Shown here: positions 1 through 7,895 of the stretch, in pieces
Position numbering within the stretch: position 1 is the stretch's first letter
Layout of the letters: each line of letters starts with the position of its first letter
Origin: Corticicoccus populi
GTDB taxonomy: Bacteria; Bacillota; Bacilli; Staphylococcales; Salinicoccaceae
NCBI RefSeq assembly: GCF_042686195.1
Contig: NZ_JBHUOQ010000005.1
Span: 186,001 to 250,000, forward strand
Length of the DNA: 64,000 nt
Direction: 5' to 3'
The notes under the pieces: generated by a model
The model's database searches: none
Told to the model about the DNA's origin: nothing
Seen by the model: only the letters and a program-made list of their open reading frames with translations
Position numbers and translations under genes: made by a program

Positions 1-84
1 ACAGTAACATCCAAAACAGATGGCACACTTGATAAAGAGCTGTATAACCAGAAAGAATTTGATGAATTAACTGCTGATGCATAG
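1..84 (+). CDS. C-terminal end of an unidentified protein (partial)
   Basis: An open frame runs in from the left edge and stops at TAG (82-84), giving the last 27 residues of a protein, ending ...NQKEFDELTADA. The start lies outside the window. A hairpin terminator follows directly, which supports this being a real gene end. The fragment is hydrophilic and too short for me to assign a family. Confidence 0.6.
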   Translation, partial: TVTSKTDGTLDKELYNQKEFDELTADA

Positions 85-90
85 AACCAA

Positions 91-126
91 AAAAATCCGT
101 TAGAGATTACTCTCTAGCGGATTTTT
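91..126 (+). terminator. Rho-independent terminator
   Basis: An inverted repeat ATCCGTTAGAGA / TCTCTAGCGGAT with a 4-nt loop is flanked by A and T runs. It closes the partial gene to its left. Confidence 0.8.
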
Positions 127-190
127 CATTTATATGAAAGCTGAAATTATAGTAAAATGAGTATATCAAATCTATTGTGGGGAATATTTT

Positions 191-583
191 ATGAAATCCA
201 TTATACCTTCTTTAACCTTTAACGGGAATGCACTGGAGGCAGTCCATTTTTATCAGGACACATTCAGGGATGCTGAACTCAAGCTTTTACAAATGCATGA
301 TGAAGAATCCCATATGTCCGGGCAGGTCATGCAGGCTGTATTGTCTGTCCAAGGCCAGATGATCCAGCTGAATGACAACCAAATACCAAATGAATTTAAA
401 TTCACACCCAGCATGTCATTTTTAATAGACACCTTCACTCTTGATGAAGCAGAAAATTACTATCGTAAGCTGAAAAGAAACGGTGCGATACTGGTACCGT
501 TTGATGATTATGGCAGCCGCGACTATTTCGGATGGGTTCAGGACCAATACGGTGTTTGCTGGCAGATTAATTTTAGACAATAA
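191..583 (+). CDS. VOC-superfamily protein, PhnB/glyoxalase-like
   Basis: A 130-residue single-domain protein of the vicinal-oxygen-chelate fold, closest in style to the PhnB / 3-demethylubiquinone-methyltransferase-like group. Seen: the N-terminal pattern IIPSLTFNGNALEAVHFYQDTF, which opens the first beta-alpha-beta-beta-beta unit, and the C-terminal DYFGWVQDQYGVCWQINF strand pair typical of the group. The length is normal for a single-domain VOC protein. A GGGGA ribosome site precedes the ATG. The gene stands alone between two terminators. The substrate is unknown: family members range from metal-dependent lyases and dioxygenases to antibiotic-binding proteins, and nothing here separates them. 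Confidence 0.8.
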   Translation: MKSIIPSLTFNGNALEAVHFYQDTFRDAELKLLQMHDEESHMSGQVMQAVLSVQGQMIQLNDNQIPNEFKFTPSMSFLIDTFTLDEAENYYRKLKRNGAILVPFDDYGSRDYFGWVQDQYGVCWQINFRQ

Positions 584-584
584 A

Positions 585-620
585 AAACAGCTCCTCTTCT
601 AATCAGGAGCTGTTTTTATT
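585..620. terminator. Bidirectional terminator
   Basis: An inverted repeat AACAGCTCCT / AGGAGCTGTT has A-rich and T-rich flanks. It lies between the VOC gene and the convergent 48-residue gene and can serve both. Confidence 0.8.
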
Positions 621-765
621 AAAGGCTGATGATGCTGACTAATTTAGAAACTGCTGATTTTTTCACAGCTTTTTTGTCTTTTGATGCTAACTTCGCATTA
701 TTTAGTGCGATGTTTTTATATTCATTAATTCTTCTCTCTGCTGAATATCTATCTGTAGAAAACAT
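619..765 (-). CDS. Small basic protein of unknown function, 48 residues
   Basis: Reads MFSTDRYSAERRINEYK at its start and has many Lys/Arg plus several Ser/Ala. The ATG is preceded by a strong AAGGAG eight bases upstream. A possible promoter lies at 832-860 on the minus strand (TTGATA, 17 bp, TATTAT). The stop codon abuts the bidirectional terminator at 585-620. No membrane segment or signal peptide is visible in the first half; the C-terminus ends in a short hydrophobic tail (LVSIISL). I do not recognise the family. Ribosome site, promoter and terminator together make translation likely. Confidence 0.6.
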   Translation of the reverse strand: MFSTDRYSAERRINEYKNIALNNAKLASKDKKAVKKSAVSKLVSIISL

Positions 766-1141
766 GCTTTTCACTCCTTAAATTGAAATTTATTTTTTAT
801 CCAGATGCTTTATCTATCATCTTCACAAATTATAATATCAGTCATATCAACGTTTATCAATGGTTTTGTGATTAAATTCCTAAAGTACATCAATTTAAAA
901 TTTTCTATAAATTCAATTTAAAAATGAATAAAAAGATATATAATTTCAAACAGAAAGTTTTTCATCATTACTTATGATATTAGCAGCATGAATATTCATA
1001 TTGTATTCGTTTTCATGAATGTTTTATTAATAATTCATATTTATGGTAGAATAAAACAGAATATTCTTTAGAAAATACTATGAAATACATCCACTTAAAT
1101 TACTATTTACAACATCACAACTTGTATGAGGAGATGATTAT
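766..1141. other. AT-rich intergenic region with candidate promoters
   Basis: 376 bases with no convincing gene. It holds the candidate minus-strand promoter at 832-860 and, on the plus strand, a TAGAAT-type -10 near 1048 that could serve the gene at 1142. A direct and inverted run of AATATTCAT-like words lies around 985-1045. I see no riboswitch consensus. Confidence 0.4.
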
Positions 1142-1423
1142 ATGATGTGGATTGTTTATATTGTACTGATTTGTACTGCAGCCGGAGTCATTACAGATTA
1201 TTTAAAGCGAATGAATCAAAAAGAAAAACTGCGGCTGAAGCAACTCGATAAAGAAATTGAACTTGAACAGTTGAAACAGGAGAATTATTTACTTGAGAAT
1301 GAAGAAATGCGAATTACTCTGAACAGAATCAAAGAGGAAAATAAGGAACGATCCGAAGAAAAATATGCTTCTAAAGAAAACAAATGGTTAATTGAGGAAA
1401 CTAAAGAACGGGAAAAGCAGTAA
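1142..1423 (+). CDS. Small membrane-anchored coiled-coil protein
   Basis: 93 residues: one N-terminal transmembrane segment (about residues 2-19, MWIVYIVLICTAAGVIT), then a highly charged helix from about 22 to 93 rich in Glu, Lys and Leu with heptad-like spacing (KLRLKQLDKEIELEQLKQEN). It is likely a bitopic protein with a cytoplasmic coiled coil. The GAGGAG ribosome site at 1128-1133 fits either ATG at 1142 or ATG at 1145. It resembles PspB-like or envelope-stress adaptor proteins in layout only; no specific family is recognised. Confidence 0.7.
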   Translation: MMWIVYIVLICTAAGVITDYLKRMNQKEKLRLKQLDKEIELEQLKQENYLLENEEMRITLNRIKEENKERSEEKYASKENKWLIEETKEREKQ

Positions 1424-1441
1424 ATGCTCTTCCCGTTCTTT
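1403..1441. terminator. Bidirectional terminator overlapping the upstream gene end
   Basis: The long inverted repeat AAAGAACGGGAAAAGCA / TGCTCTTCCCGTTCTTT starts inside the last codons of the 93-residue gene and ends just before the stop of the convergent methyltransferase gene. Confidence 0.8.
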
Positions 1442-1446
1442 ATATG

Positions 1447-2241
1447 TTAGTTTTTATTTTTATTTTCTAAAACAGCCACACTCATCAGATGCGGTACTTT
1501 ATATTTATTTTTGTCGACATTTTCAATTAGATTTTTCTCAATTTTTTTCAATGTCTCTTTTCTTTCTTTCTCTTTGAAAGCAGCAAGTGAAGACACCGAA
1601 CTTAAACGCCCCATCCAGTCTTCATGCTTATACTTCACTTTATACTCTTTTTTAAACAGTTCAACTAAATCAAACCGTGCAAGCTGCCACTCTTCAAACC
1701 ACTCCACCGGAAAGTTGTTAATCAGCTGATCTGCGTACGACTTTGTACCCGGTGACGACACTGAATGTTTCTGAGCATTTTTTCTAATGATTTTCATGGA
1801 CTCTTTTACTGCCTTGGTTGCACCTGTAAAACCTGCATCACCGATCACAAGAAATCCGCCGGGTTTTAATACACGTTTAACCTCATCAATCACTTCATCA
1901 CGATCAAACCAGTGCCATGCACGCATTACTATAACAATGTCATAGGTCTGTGACGGAAGACCGCTTTTCTCAGCAGTACCCTCCAAAAATTGTACCCTTT
2001 GATTATCCTTAAATTCCTTCTTTGCGAATTCAATAAATTTTTTCGTAGGATCCACTGCATCAATAATTGCACCTTTTTCTGACAGAGTATTGCTTAAATA
2101 TCCCGGACCGCAGCCAAGATCTGCAATTTTTGCACCGGAAATATTGATTCCTCTCAACTCTAAGTTATCAATAAATGCTTCTGGAATATCATCACGTGAT
2201 TCAATATATGCGTCTGCAATTTGATCGTAATTTGTTACCAT
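1447..2241 (-). CDS. Class I SAM-dependent methyltransferase
   Basis: 264 residues. Rossmann-type methyltransferase with motif I IADLGCGPGYLS (about residues 38-49), the acidic ribose-binding DAVDPT strand end, the post-motif region YDIVIVMRAWHWFD and motif III VLKPGGFLVIGD. The overall pattern resembles the UbiE/COQ5 and YcgJ-like group of small-molecule methyltransferases. An AGAGGTGG ribosome site precedes the ATG. The C-terminal ~70 residues are Lys-rich and probably form a substrate lid. The acceptor substrate cannot be told from the sequence. It is a single gene, convergent with the coiled-coil gene. Confidence 0.8.
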   Translation of the reverse strand: MVTNYDQIADAYIESRDDIPEAFIDNLELRGINISGAKIADLGCGPGYLSNTLSEKGAIIDAVDPTKKFIEFAKKEFKDNQRVQFLEGTAEKSGLPSQTYDIVIVMRAWHWFDRDEVIDEVKRVLKPGGFLVIGDAGFTGATKAVKESMKIIRKNAQKHSVSSPGTKSYADQLINNFPVEWFEEWQLARFDLVELFKKEYKVKYKHEDWMGRLSSVSSLAAFKEKERKETLKKIEKNLIENVDKNKYKVPHLMSVAVLENKNKN

Positions 2242-2351
2242 GATTAATGACCACCTCTCATGTTAATATTTTAACATTAAGTAAATTTTATTTGCAAAAT
2301 AATTATCAAAAATTCCTAGTCTATTGTACTTCATTTTTCATTCTTCTTCCA

Positions 2352-2390
2352 TAAAAAAAAACACTTCTATATTTAAATATAAAAGTGCTT
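2352..2390 (-). terminator. Terminator of the DinB gene
   Basis: On the minus strand GCACTTTTATA pairs with TATAGAAGTGT around a short AT loop, followed by a run of T (A8 on the plus strand at 2353-2360). Confidence 0.75.
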
Positions 2391-2402
2391 TCTACTAATA
2401 TT

Positions 2403-2867
2403 TTAATAAGTCTCCTCAAGCAGACGCTTAATCTCCTGAATTTTACCTGCATGAAGTGCTTCGTGTGCAATGATAAAAGCAGAAAGTGTATCACTTCTTG
2501 AATTTCCAAGTACAGCTTCATCCAGCTCACCTTCGAGTCTTTCCTCCGGAACTTCACCGTATTCATCCACCTGTCTATCGAGTATTTCTTTGATCTCTTC
2601 AAAAGAAGGTGTCTCATCATCAAACTGATCCGGTGATGTACCGTAACCGAAATATTTCTTCAAACGCTTTTGGTCGGAATCATCTTTTTCAAGAAGGCGG
2701 ACAAGTTCTCCCTCAATGTTATCCGCTACATGACCGAACTGCCAGTGCAGATTATTATTAAACCCTGCCGGTACAATATCTATCAGACTTTGATCTGTAT
2801 CTTCATATGCCTTAAGCACCCAGTTTCTTACGGATTTAAGTTGTGAATGTAATAGTTCTTTTGTCAT
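2403..2867 (-). CDS. DinB-family metal-binding protein
   Basis: 154 residues, one four-helix-bundle DinB/YfiT-like domain. The metal-binding His triad is visible: His46 in WQFGHV and His135/His139 in AHEALHAGKI. The family includes bacillithiol-transferase-like (BstA) enzymes and uncharacterised stress proteins. Bacillithiol is the low-molecular-weight thiol of Staphylococcaceae, so a thiol-S-transferase role is a reasonable guess but not shown. The gene is monocistronic with its own terminator. Confidence 0.8.
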   Translation of the reverse strand: MTKELLHSQLKSVRNWVLKAYEDTDQSLIDIVPAGFNNNLHWQFGHVADNIEGELVRLLEKDDSDQKRLKKYFGYGTSPDQFDDETPSFEEIKEILDRQVDEYGEVPEERLEGELDEAVLGNSRSDTLSAFIIAHEALHAGKIQEIKRLLEETY

Positions 2868-3035
2868 TTATTATGCCTCCAAATATTTGATTATTTAATT
2901 ACTATACTACACTAAAAAATAGATGAGAAACTATAAACTTTAAAAGTGAATCAAGATCCTCCCGGCACCATTGTTTCATATTTGTTTTTACTATCGTACA
3001 ATGAAGACTAAATAAAAATTAGTAAGGAGTATTTT

Positions 3036-3209
3036 ATGACTAGACTTTTATTAAATTTAATTATTATGGGTATTCTTGTACTTCTATTAAACTGGGTATT
3101 CTCCACCTTTGTCCCGAGTCTCGGCAATTACAGTCTCCCAATATCCATACTTCTTGGTGTCACAGCAGGCTTCTATATCTACACACTCATTGATAACAGA
3201 ATTGGCTGA
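3036..3209 (+). CDS. Small two-segment membrane protein, 57 residues
   Basis: Begins MTRLLLNLIIMGILVLLLNW and has a second hydrophobic stretch (SLPISILLGVTAGFYIYTLI), so two transmembrane helices with a short loop. An AAGGAG ribosome site seven bases before the ATG supports the start. It precedes the drug exporter gene by 76 bases on the same strand. No known family recognised. Confidence 0.65.
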   Translation: MTRLLLNLIIMGILVLLLNWVFSTFVPSLGNYSLPISILLGVTAGFYIYTLIDNRIG

Positions 3210-3285
3210 ATATGGTCAAATCACTTGATTATTTCGAAAATCGGAATATAATTAGTGTATTATTCTAAATTTAGGAGGTCTTTTT

Positions 3286-4749
3286 GTGCCTGAAATATCT
3301 ACAAAACCAGATTACCGTCTGATTGTCATTCTGTTATCTGGTGCTTTTGTTGCGCTGTTGTCAAATACTTTTTTAAATGTTGCACTGCCTTCTATTAAAA
3401 ATGATTTTGATATCTCAACTTCTTCTGTTCAATGGGTTTCCACCGCCTACATGCTTGTCTCAGGTGTCGTCATTCCTACGACTGCTTACTTAATGCAGAA
3501 ATTCAGTGCGAGACGGCTGTTTTTGACATCTATGCTTTTATTTCTTTCCGGAACTATCATCGCGGGCTTTTCTCCAACGTTTATCGTCTTAATTATCGGC
3601 CGTATGATTCAGGCTTCCGGGTCGGCTATCTTAATGCCGCTTCTCATGAATGTAATGATTACAAGCTTTCCGCCCCATCAGCGCGGGACTGCTATGGGAC
3701 TTTTCAGTCTGGTCATGTTCTTTGCTCCTGCAATCGGCCCGACTCTTTCCGGGTTCATCGTTCAAAGTTATTCATGGCATATGCTGTTCTTCATGATGGT
3801 GCCTGTACTTGTTATTGTTCTCGCTATCGGATACTTTCTTTTACCTGAAGTTCAGAATAAATATCATGCCAAACTCGATATTCCTTCAATCATATTATCT
3901 ACAATCGGCTTCGGCGGTATGTTATACGGCCTGAGTTCTGCAGGTAATAACGGCTGGGGCTCTATCGATGTCATTCTTTCACTCACTGCCGGTGCGGCTG
4001 CATTAATTTTCTATGTAACGAAACAAACACGCATGGATGATCCGGTACTGGATTTTGGAGTATACAAATTCCCAATGTACGCACTTGCAGCTATGCTTGT
4101 CGGTACTGCGAATGTCGCATTGTTTTCCGGTATGATATTGATGCCTATTTTCCTTCAGGATCTTCAGGGGATATCACCTCTTGAAACAGGACTTCTCCTG
4201 CTGCCGGGTGCTTTAATTATGGGATTCATGAGTCCTGTATCCGGCCGTCTGTTTGATATTTTCGGTCCTAAGGTGCTGGCAATCATAGGCCTGACCCTTG
4301 CTGTCGTGACAACATTCTTCTTCAGCCGTCTGACACTGGAAACCAGCTTTTCAACACTGCTGATTCTGTACTCTGTACGTGCTTTCGGATTAACGCTTGT
4401 TTTCACGCCGGTCATGACAAATGGAATGAATCAGCTGACCGCAAAATTAACACCGCACGGCTCTTCATTAAACAGTATGCTTCAGCAGGTCAGCGGCGCT
4501 GTCGGTATCGCGCTTTTAATTACATTGATGCAGACCTATGCCAATGCACAGCTTAAAGGTGTTTCTGCACCGACTGAAACAATGGTTAACGCAGCCACAC
4601 TTGCGGGAATTAACTTCTCATTCTTCATTTCAACTATTTTGATGGCTGTTTCACTGATTATGGCATTCTTCTTAAAACGAGTGACATCCAGTGAAACCAG
4701 CACCCAGTCACTCGGACGTACTAAAAAAATTGAGATTGAAAAAGAATAA
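3286..4749 (+). CDS. MFS drug exporter, DHA2 (EmrB/QacA-like) family
   Basis: 487 residues with about 14 hydrophobic segments, the layout of the 14-helix DHA2 proton antiporters that expel lipophilic cations, dyes and antiseptics. Seen: motif D1-like NVALPSIKNDF near residue 30, motif A-like LMQKFSARRLF (about 64-74) and motif C GPTLSGFIVQ in helix 5. The start is GTG, set by AGGAGG at 3273-3278 with a 7-base gap. The substrate cannot be assigned; no adjacent TetR/MarR regulator is present. Confidence 0.85.
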   Translation: MPEISTKPDYRLIVILLSGAFVALLSNTFLNVALPSIKNDFDISTSSVQWVSTAYMLVSGVVIPTTAYLMQKFSARRLFLTSMLLFLSGTIIAGFSPTFIVLIIGRMIQASGSAILMPLLMNVMITSFPPHQRGTAMGLFSLVMFFAPAIGPTLSGFIVQSYSWHMLFFMMVPVLVIVLAIGYFLLPEVQNKYHAKLDIPSIILSTIGFGGMLYGLSSAGNNGWGSIDVILSLTAGAAALIFYVTKQTRMDDPVLDFGVYKFPMYALAAMLVGTANVALFSGMILMPIFLQDLQGISPLETGLLLLPGALIMGFMSPVSGRLFDIFGPKVLAIIGLTLAVVTTFFFSRLTLETSFSTLLILYSVRAFGLTLVFTPVMTNGMNQLTAKLTPHGSSLNSMLQQVSGAVGIALLITLMQTYANAQLKGVSAPTETMVNAATLAGINFSFFISTILMAVSLIMAFFLKRVTSSETSTQSLGRTKKIEIEKE

Positions 4750-4762
4750 TGTATAACAAAAA

Positions 4763-4786
4763 AACCATCCGTCCGGATGGTTTTTT
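4763..4786. terminator. Bidirectional terminator
   Basis: AACCATCCG / CGGATGGTT with a 2-nt loop, A run on the left and T6 on the right. It lies between the MFS gene and the convergent pepT. Confidence 0.9.
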
Positions 4787-4810
4787 ATTATAAACTGAAA
4801 CTGTTCAGCT

Positions 4811-6031
4811 TTATTCTGCTGCGAGTTCAATAATTTTCGAGATGACTTTTACGGATTTCTCCATATCATTTACGGAAGCATATTCGAACTTCCCGTGGAA
4901 GTTTTCACCGCCTGTAAAAATATTCGGTGTCGGTAGTCCTTTATATGACAACTGTGACCCATCAGTTCCGCCCCTTACAGGTACAATCACCGGCTCAATA
5001 TTCAATGACTCCATAGCCCGGCGCGCATTGTCTACAATATGCATGACCGGCTCTATTTTATCTTTCATATTGTAATATTGATCTTCCATATCCAGAATCA
5101 CACGGTGTTCACCATATTTATCCTGAAGTTCTTTCACTTTTTCCTCCATGAATGCTTTACGCTCTTCAAACTTATCCTTATCAAAATCACGGATAATATA
5201 CGTTGCCTGTGTTTCTTCAACATCACCCGACACATTATGAAGATGGAAGAATCCTTCGTAACCTGATGTATGTTCCGGTGTATCTTTCTCATCAAACTTA
5301 AGAACAAATTCCGACAGCATTCTGTTGGCATTGACCATCTTGTCTTTAGCAGTACCAGGGTGCACACTGTTGCCGATAAATTTCACCTGGACACCTGCCG
5401 CATTGAAGCTTTCGTACTGAAGCTCCCCTAATGGACCGCCGTCAACCGTATATGCGTATTCAGCACCAAAACGTGCAACATCAAAATGATGCGGCCCTCT
5501 GCCGATTTCTTCATCCGGCGTAAACGCAACACGTACATCACCGTGTTTAATTTCAGGGTGATTAATCAGATATTCAACAGCAGTCATAATCTCAGTGATT
5601 CCCGCCTTATTGTCCGCACCCAGTAAAGTAGTGCCGTCTGTGGTGATTAATGTATGCCCCTTATAATTTTCAAGCTCCGGGAACTCATCCGGTGAAAGTA
5701 CAATATTTAACGCCTCATTCAAAACAATATCGCCGCCGTTATAATCTACAATCTGCGGTTTGACATTGGCACCGGTAAAATCGCGTGAAGTATCAATATG
5801 TGCAAGGAAACCAATGACAGGCACACCTTCGGTATTTTTAGGAAGTGTTGCGAATAAATATCCTTTGTCATCCACTGACACATCCTGCATACCGATTTCT
5901 TTCAATTCTTTTTCCAGCATGTGAACTAAATCCCACTGCTTTGAAGTAGACGGTGTAGACGCACTGCCCGGATCAGATTCTGTGTCCACTTTTGCATAAC
6001 GCGTTAAACGCTCGATTAATGTTTCTTTCAT
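4811..6031 (-). CDS. pepT: Peptidase T (tripeptide aminopeptidase)
   Basis: 406 residues, M20 family di-zinc aminopeptidase that removes the N-terminal residue from tripeptides in the cytoplasm. Seen: first zinc ligand in LAHIDTS, bridging Asp in LLGADNKAG, catalytic Glu pair in TPDEEIGRG, later ligands in the TVDGGP region and in GGTDGSQLSYKG, and the TGGENFHGKFE signature near the end. The start is the ATG in front of KETLIERL because AGGAGA sits 9 bases upstream of it; an upstream in-frame start would lack a ribosome site. Last gene of a ddl-GNAT-pepT operon with gaps of 26 and 39 bases. Confidence 0.93.
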   Translation of the reverse strand: MKETLIERLTRYAKVDTESDPGSASTPSTSKQWDLVHMLEKELKEIGMQDVSVDDKGYLFATLPKNTEGVPVIGFLAHIDTSRDFTGANVKPQIVDYNGGDIVLNEALNIVLSPDEFPELENYKGHTLITTDGTTLLGADNKAGITEIMTAVEYLINHPEIKHGDVRVAFTPDEEIGRGPHHFDVARFGAEYAYTVDGGPLGELQYESFNAAGVQVKFIGNSVHPGTAKDKMVNANRMLSEFVLKFDEKDTPEHTSGYEGFFHLHNVSGDVEETQATYIIRDFDKDKFEERKAFMEEKVKELQDKYGEHRVILDMEDQYYNMKDKIEPVMHIVDNARRAMESLNIEPVIVPVRGGTDGSQLSYKGLPTPNIFTGGENFHGKFEYASVNDMEKSVKVISKIIELAAE

Positions 6032-6070
6032 TCCTTGACATCTCCTAAGTTGTTTTCTAAGCAATGCAGA

Positions 6071-6586
6071 TTATTTTTTATCTATATCTTTCCAGCCATA
6101 GTAAACTTCTTTATGTTTTTCATCTCCGATTTCAACCGTTTCCTCACCAATTACGGTACCGCCCATATGCTCATAAAACGCACATGCCGGATTATCGGCA
6201 AGTACCCCGAGCAGCATATTTTTGTGCCCTTTTTCAACTAAATCGGCAATCACTGTATTGAACAGTTTTTTACCACCGCCGATTCTCTGCGAGTCTTTAT
6301 ATAAATACATGGCATAAAGTTCACTGTCATAGTCTTCAAATTTTGTACTGTTGTGTGCACCGCCTGCTGCAAAGCCGACAGTCGCTCCGGAATCTTCTTC
6401 AAGCACGTACACTTTACTCTGGCGGATGGCCTGCTGCCACATTTCAGTACGGTCTTCAACACTCATACTGTCCAGATACTCATCGCTCACGATTCCTTTG
6501 TACGTGGTTCTCCAGCTTCCGATTTGAGTCTTTGCGATATCTACAGCGTCCCCGGGATTCGCTCTTCTTACATTTAATAAAGTCAT
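6071..6586 (-). CDS. GNAT-family N-acetyltransferase
   Basis: 171 residues, one GNAT fold. The N-terminal VRRANPGDAVDIAKTQIGSWRTTYKG and the acetyl-CoA-binding turn around SQRIGGGKKLFNTVI (motif A) are visible; the C-terminal YEHMGGTVIGEETVEIGD matches the usual last strands. GGAGGGG precedes the ATG. It lies between ddl and pepT in one operon, so its substrate may be linked to peptides or the cell wall, but that is inference. Confidence 0.8.
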   Translation of the reverse strand: MTLLNVRRANPGDAVDIAKTQIGSWRTTYKGIVSDEYLDSMSVEDRTEMWQQAIRQSKVYVLEEDSGATVGFAAGGAHNSTKFEDYDSELYAMYLYKDSQRIGGGKKLFNTVIADLVEKGHKNMLLGVLADNPACAFYEHMGGTVIGEETVEIGDEKHKEVYYGWKDIDKK

Positions 6587-6612
6587 GTTAACCCCTCCAT
6601 CTTATTTAACAA

Positions 6613-7668
6613 CTATCTATCTGTTTTTAAACGGCTTTCCAGCTGGTGACGCTCAATTGCCAGTTCAATTAAACGGTCGATTAATTCACTATACCCGACT
6701 CCGCTGACTTCTAAAAGTTTCGGATACATACTGATACTTGTAAATCCCGGAAGTGTGTTCACTTCATTAACTATCACAGTATCATCCTCTGTTAAAAACA
6801 CATCCACTCTTGCCATACCCTCACAGTCGAGTGTATTGAATGTATCTGCTGCGACCTGCTGAATTTTTTTAGTGACTGTATCACTCAGTTCCGCAGGAAT
6901 TTGAAGGACTGCACCATCGTCGTCAATATATTTTGAATCATAGGAATAAAATTCTGTCGACGAAATAATTTCACCCGGAAGTGAAACAAATATATCCGTA
7001 TTACCAAGTACCGACACTTCAATTTCACGTCCGTCGATTCCCTTTTCAATCATCACCTTTGTATCAAAGGAGAATGCAGCATCCAGTGCCTGATAAAAAG
7101 ACTTTTCATCGGTCACTTTGGATACACCGACTGATGAACCCTGGTTCACCGGTTTGATAAACATCGGCAGGCCGAAACTATCTTTAACTTCTTCAAATTT
7201 CACCTGGTCCCTGTGCTGCCTTTTGATGACGGTACCATCAGCTACATCAATGCCCTGAAGAGTTAAAAGCCGCTTCGTCATATCCTTATCCATGCATACT
7301 GCAGAACTTCTCACATTACAGCCGGCATAAGGGATATCAAGCAGTTCAAGGACACCCTGTATTTTGCCGTCCTCTCCGGCAGTACCGTGAAGTACCGGGA
7401 TGACTGCGTCCAGTTTCAATGGTGTATCTCCTGCCGCGAGATGCTTGGACGGGATAAGAGTCAGTGCTTCAGTGTTATCTTCCGACAGTATTTTGATTTC
7501 CTCTGAATCCCTGGAAAGCATCCACTCCCCGTCTTTTGAAATGTAGATCAGTGATATGTTGTACTTATCATGATCCACCGCTTTCAGTACACTTTCTGCC
7601 GAACGTAAAGACACTTCGTGTTCGGTTGATTTTCCACCATATAGTATTCCTATATTTAATTTACTCAT
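6613..7668 (-). CDS. ddl: D-alanine--D-alanine ligase
   Basis: 351 residues, ATP-grasp enzyme making D-Ala-D-Ala for peptidoglycan. Seen: N-terminal GGKSTEHEVSL, the central PVLHGTAGEDGKIQG, ATP-grasp strand MFIKPVNQGSSVGVSKV, and the C-terminal NEVNTLPGFTSISMYPKL with metal and D-Ala ligands. The ATG in front of SKLNIGILYGG is chosen because GGAGTG lies 6 bases upstream. First gene of a minus-strand operon; murF, which follows ddl in Staphylococcus aureus, is not here. The promoter must lie in the 227-base gap shared with the divergent ABC exporter. Confidence 0.95.
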   Translation of the reverse strand: MSKLNIGILYGGKSTEHEVSLRSAESVLKAVDHDKYNISLIYISKDGEWMLSRDSEEIKILSEDNTEALTLIPSKHLAAGDTPLKLDAVIPVLHGTAGEDGKIQGVLELLDIPYAGCNVRSSAVCMDKDMTKRLLTLQGIDVADGTVIKRQHRDQVKFEEVKDSFGLPMFIKPVNQGSSVGVSKVTDEKSFYQALDAAFSFDTKVMIEKGIDGREIEVSVLGNTDIFVSLPGEIISSTEFYSYDSKYIDDDGAVLQIPAELSDTVTKKIQQVAADTFNTLDCEGMARVDVFLTEDDTVIVNEVNTLPGFTSISMYPKLLEVSGVGYSELIDRLIELAIERHQLESRLKTDR

Positions 7669-7895
7669 ATTATTCACTCCACTGTCCAGCTTACAACGCA
7701 ATTTACTACTTTTGTCGTATCTCTTTACTGACTAATTTATATTATATTTAAAAATGGGTCATTACATTTAAAATTTTAACATTTAACGGGGTGGATTGCT
7801 CATATTAACCCCGTAAAGATTTCCCGCTGAAGAGCGGAGTCGTGTATAATCGTTTTTATGCGTATATAGACAAACAAATTTAAGGAGGTTTTTTC

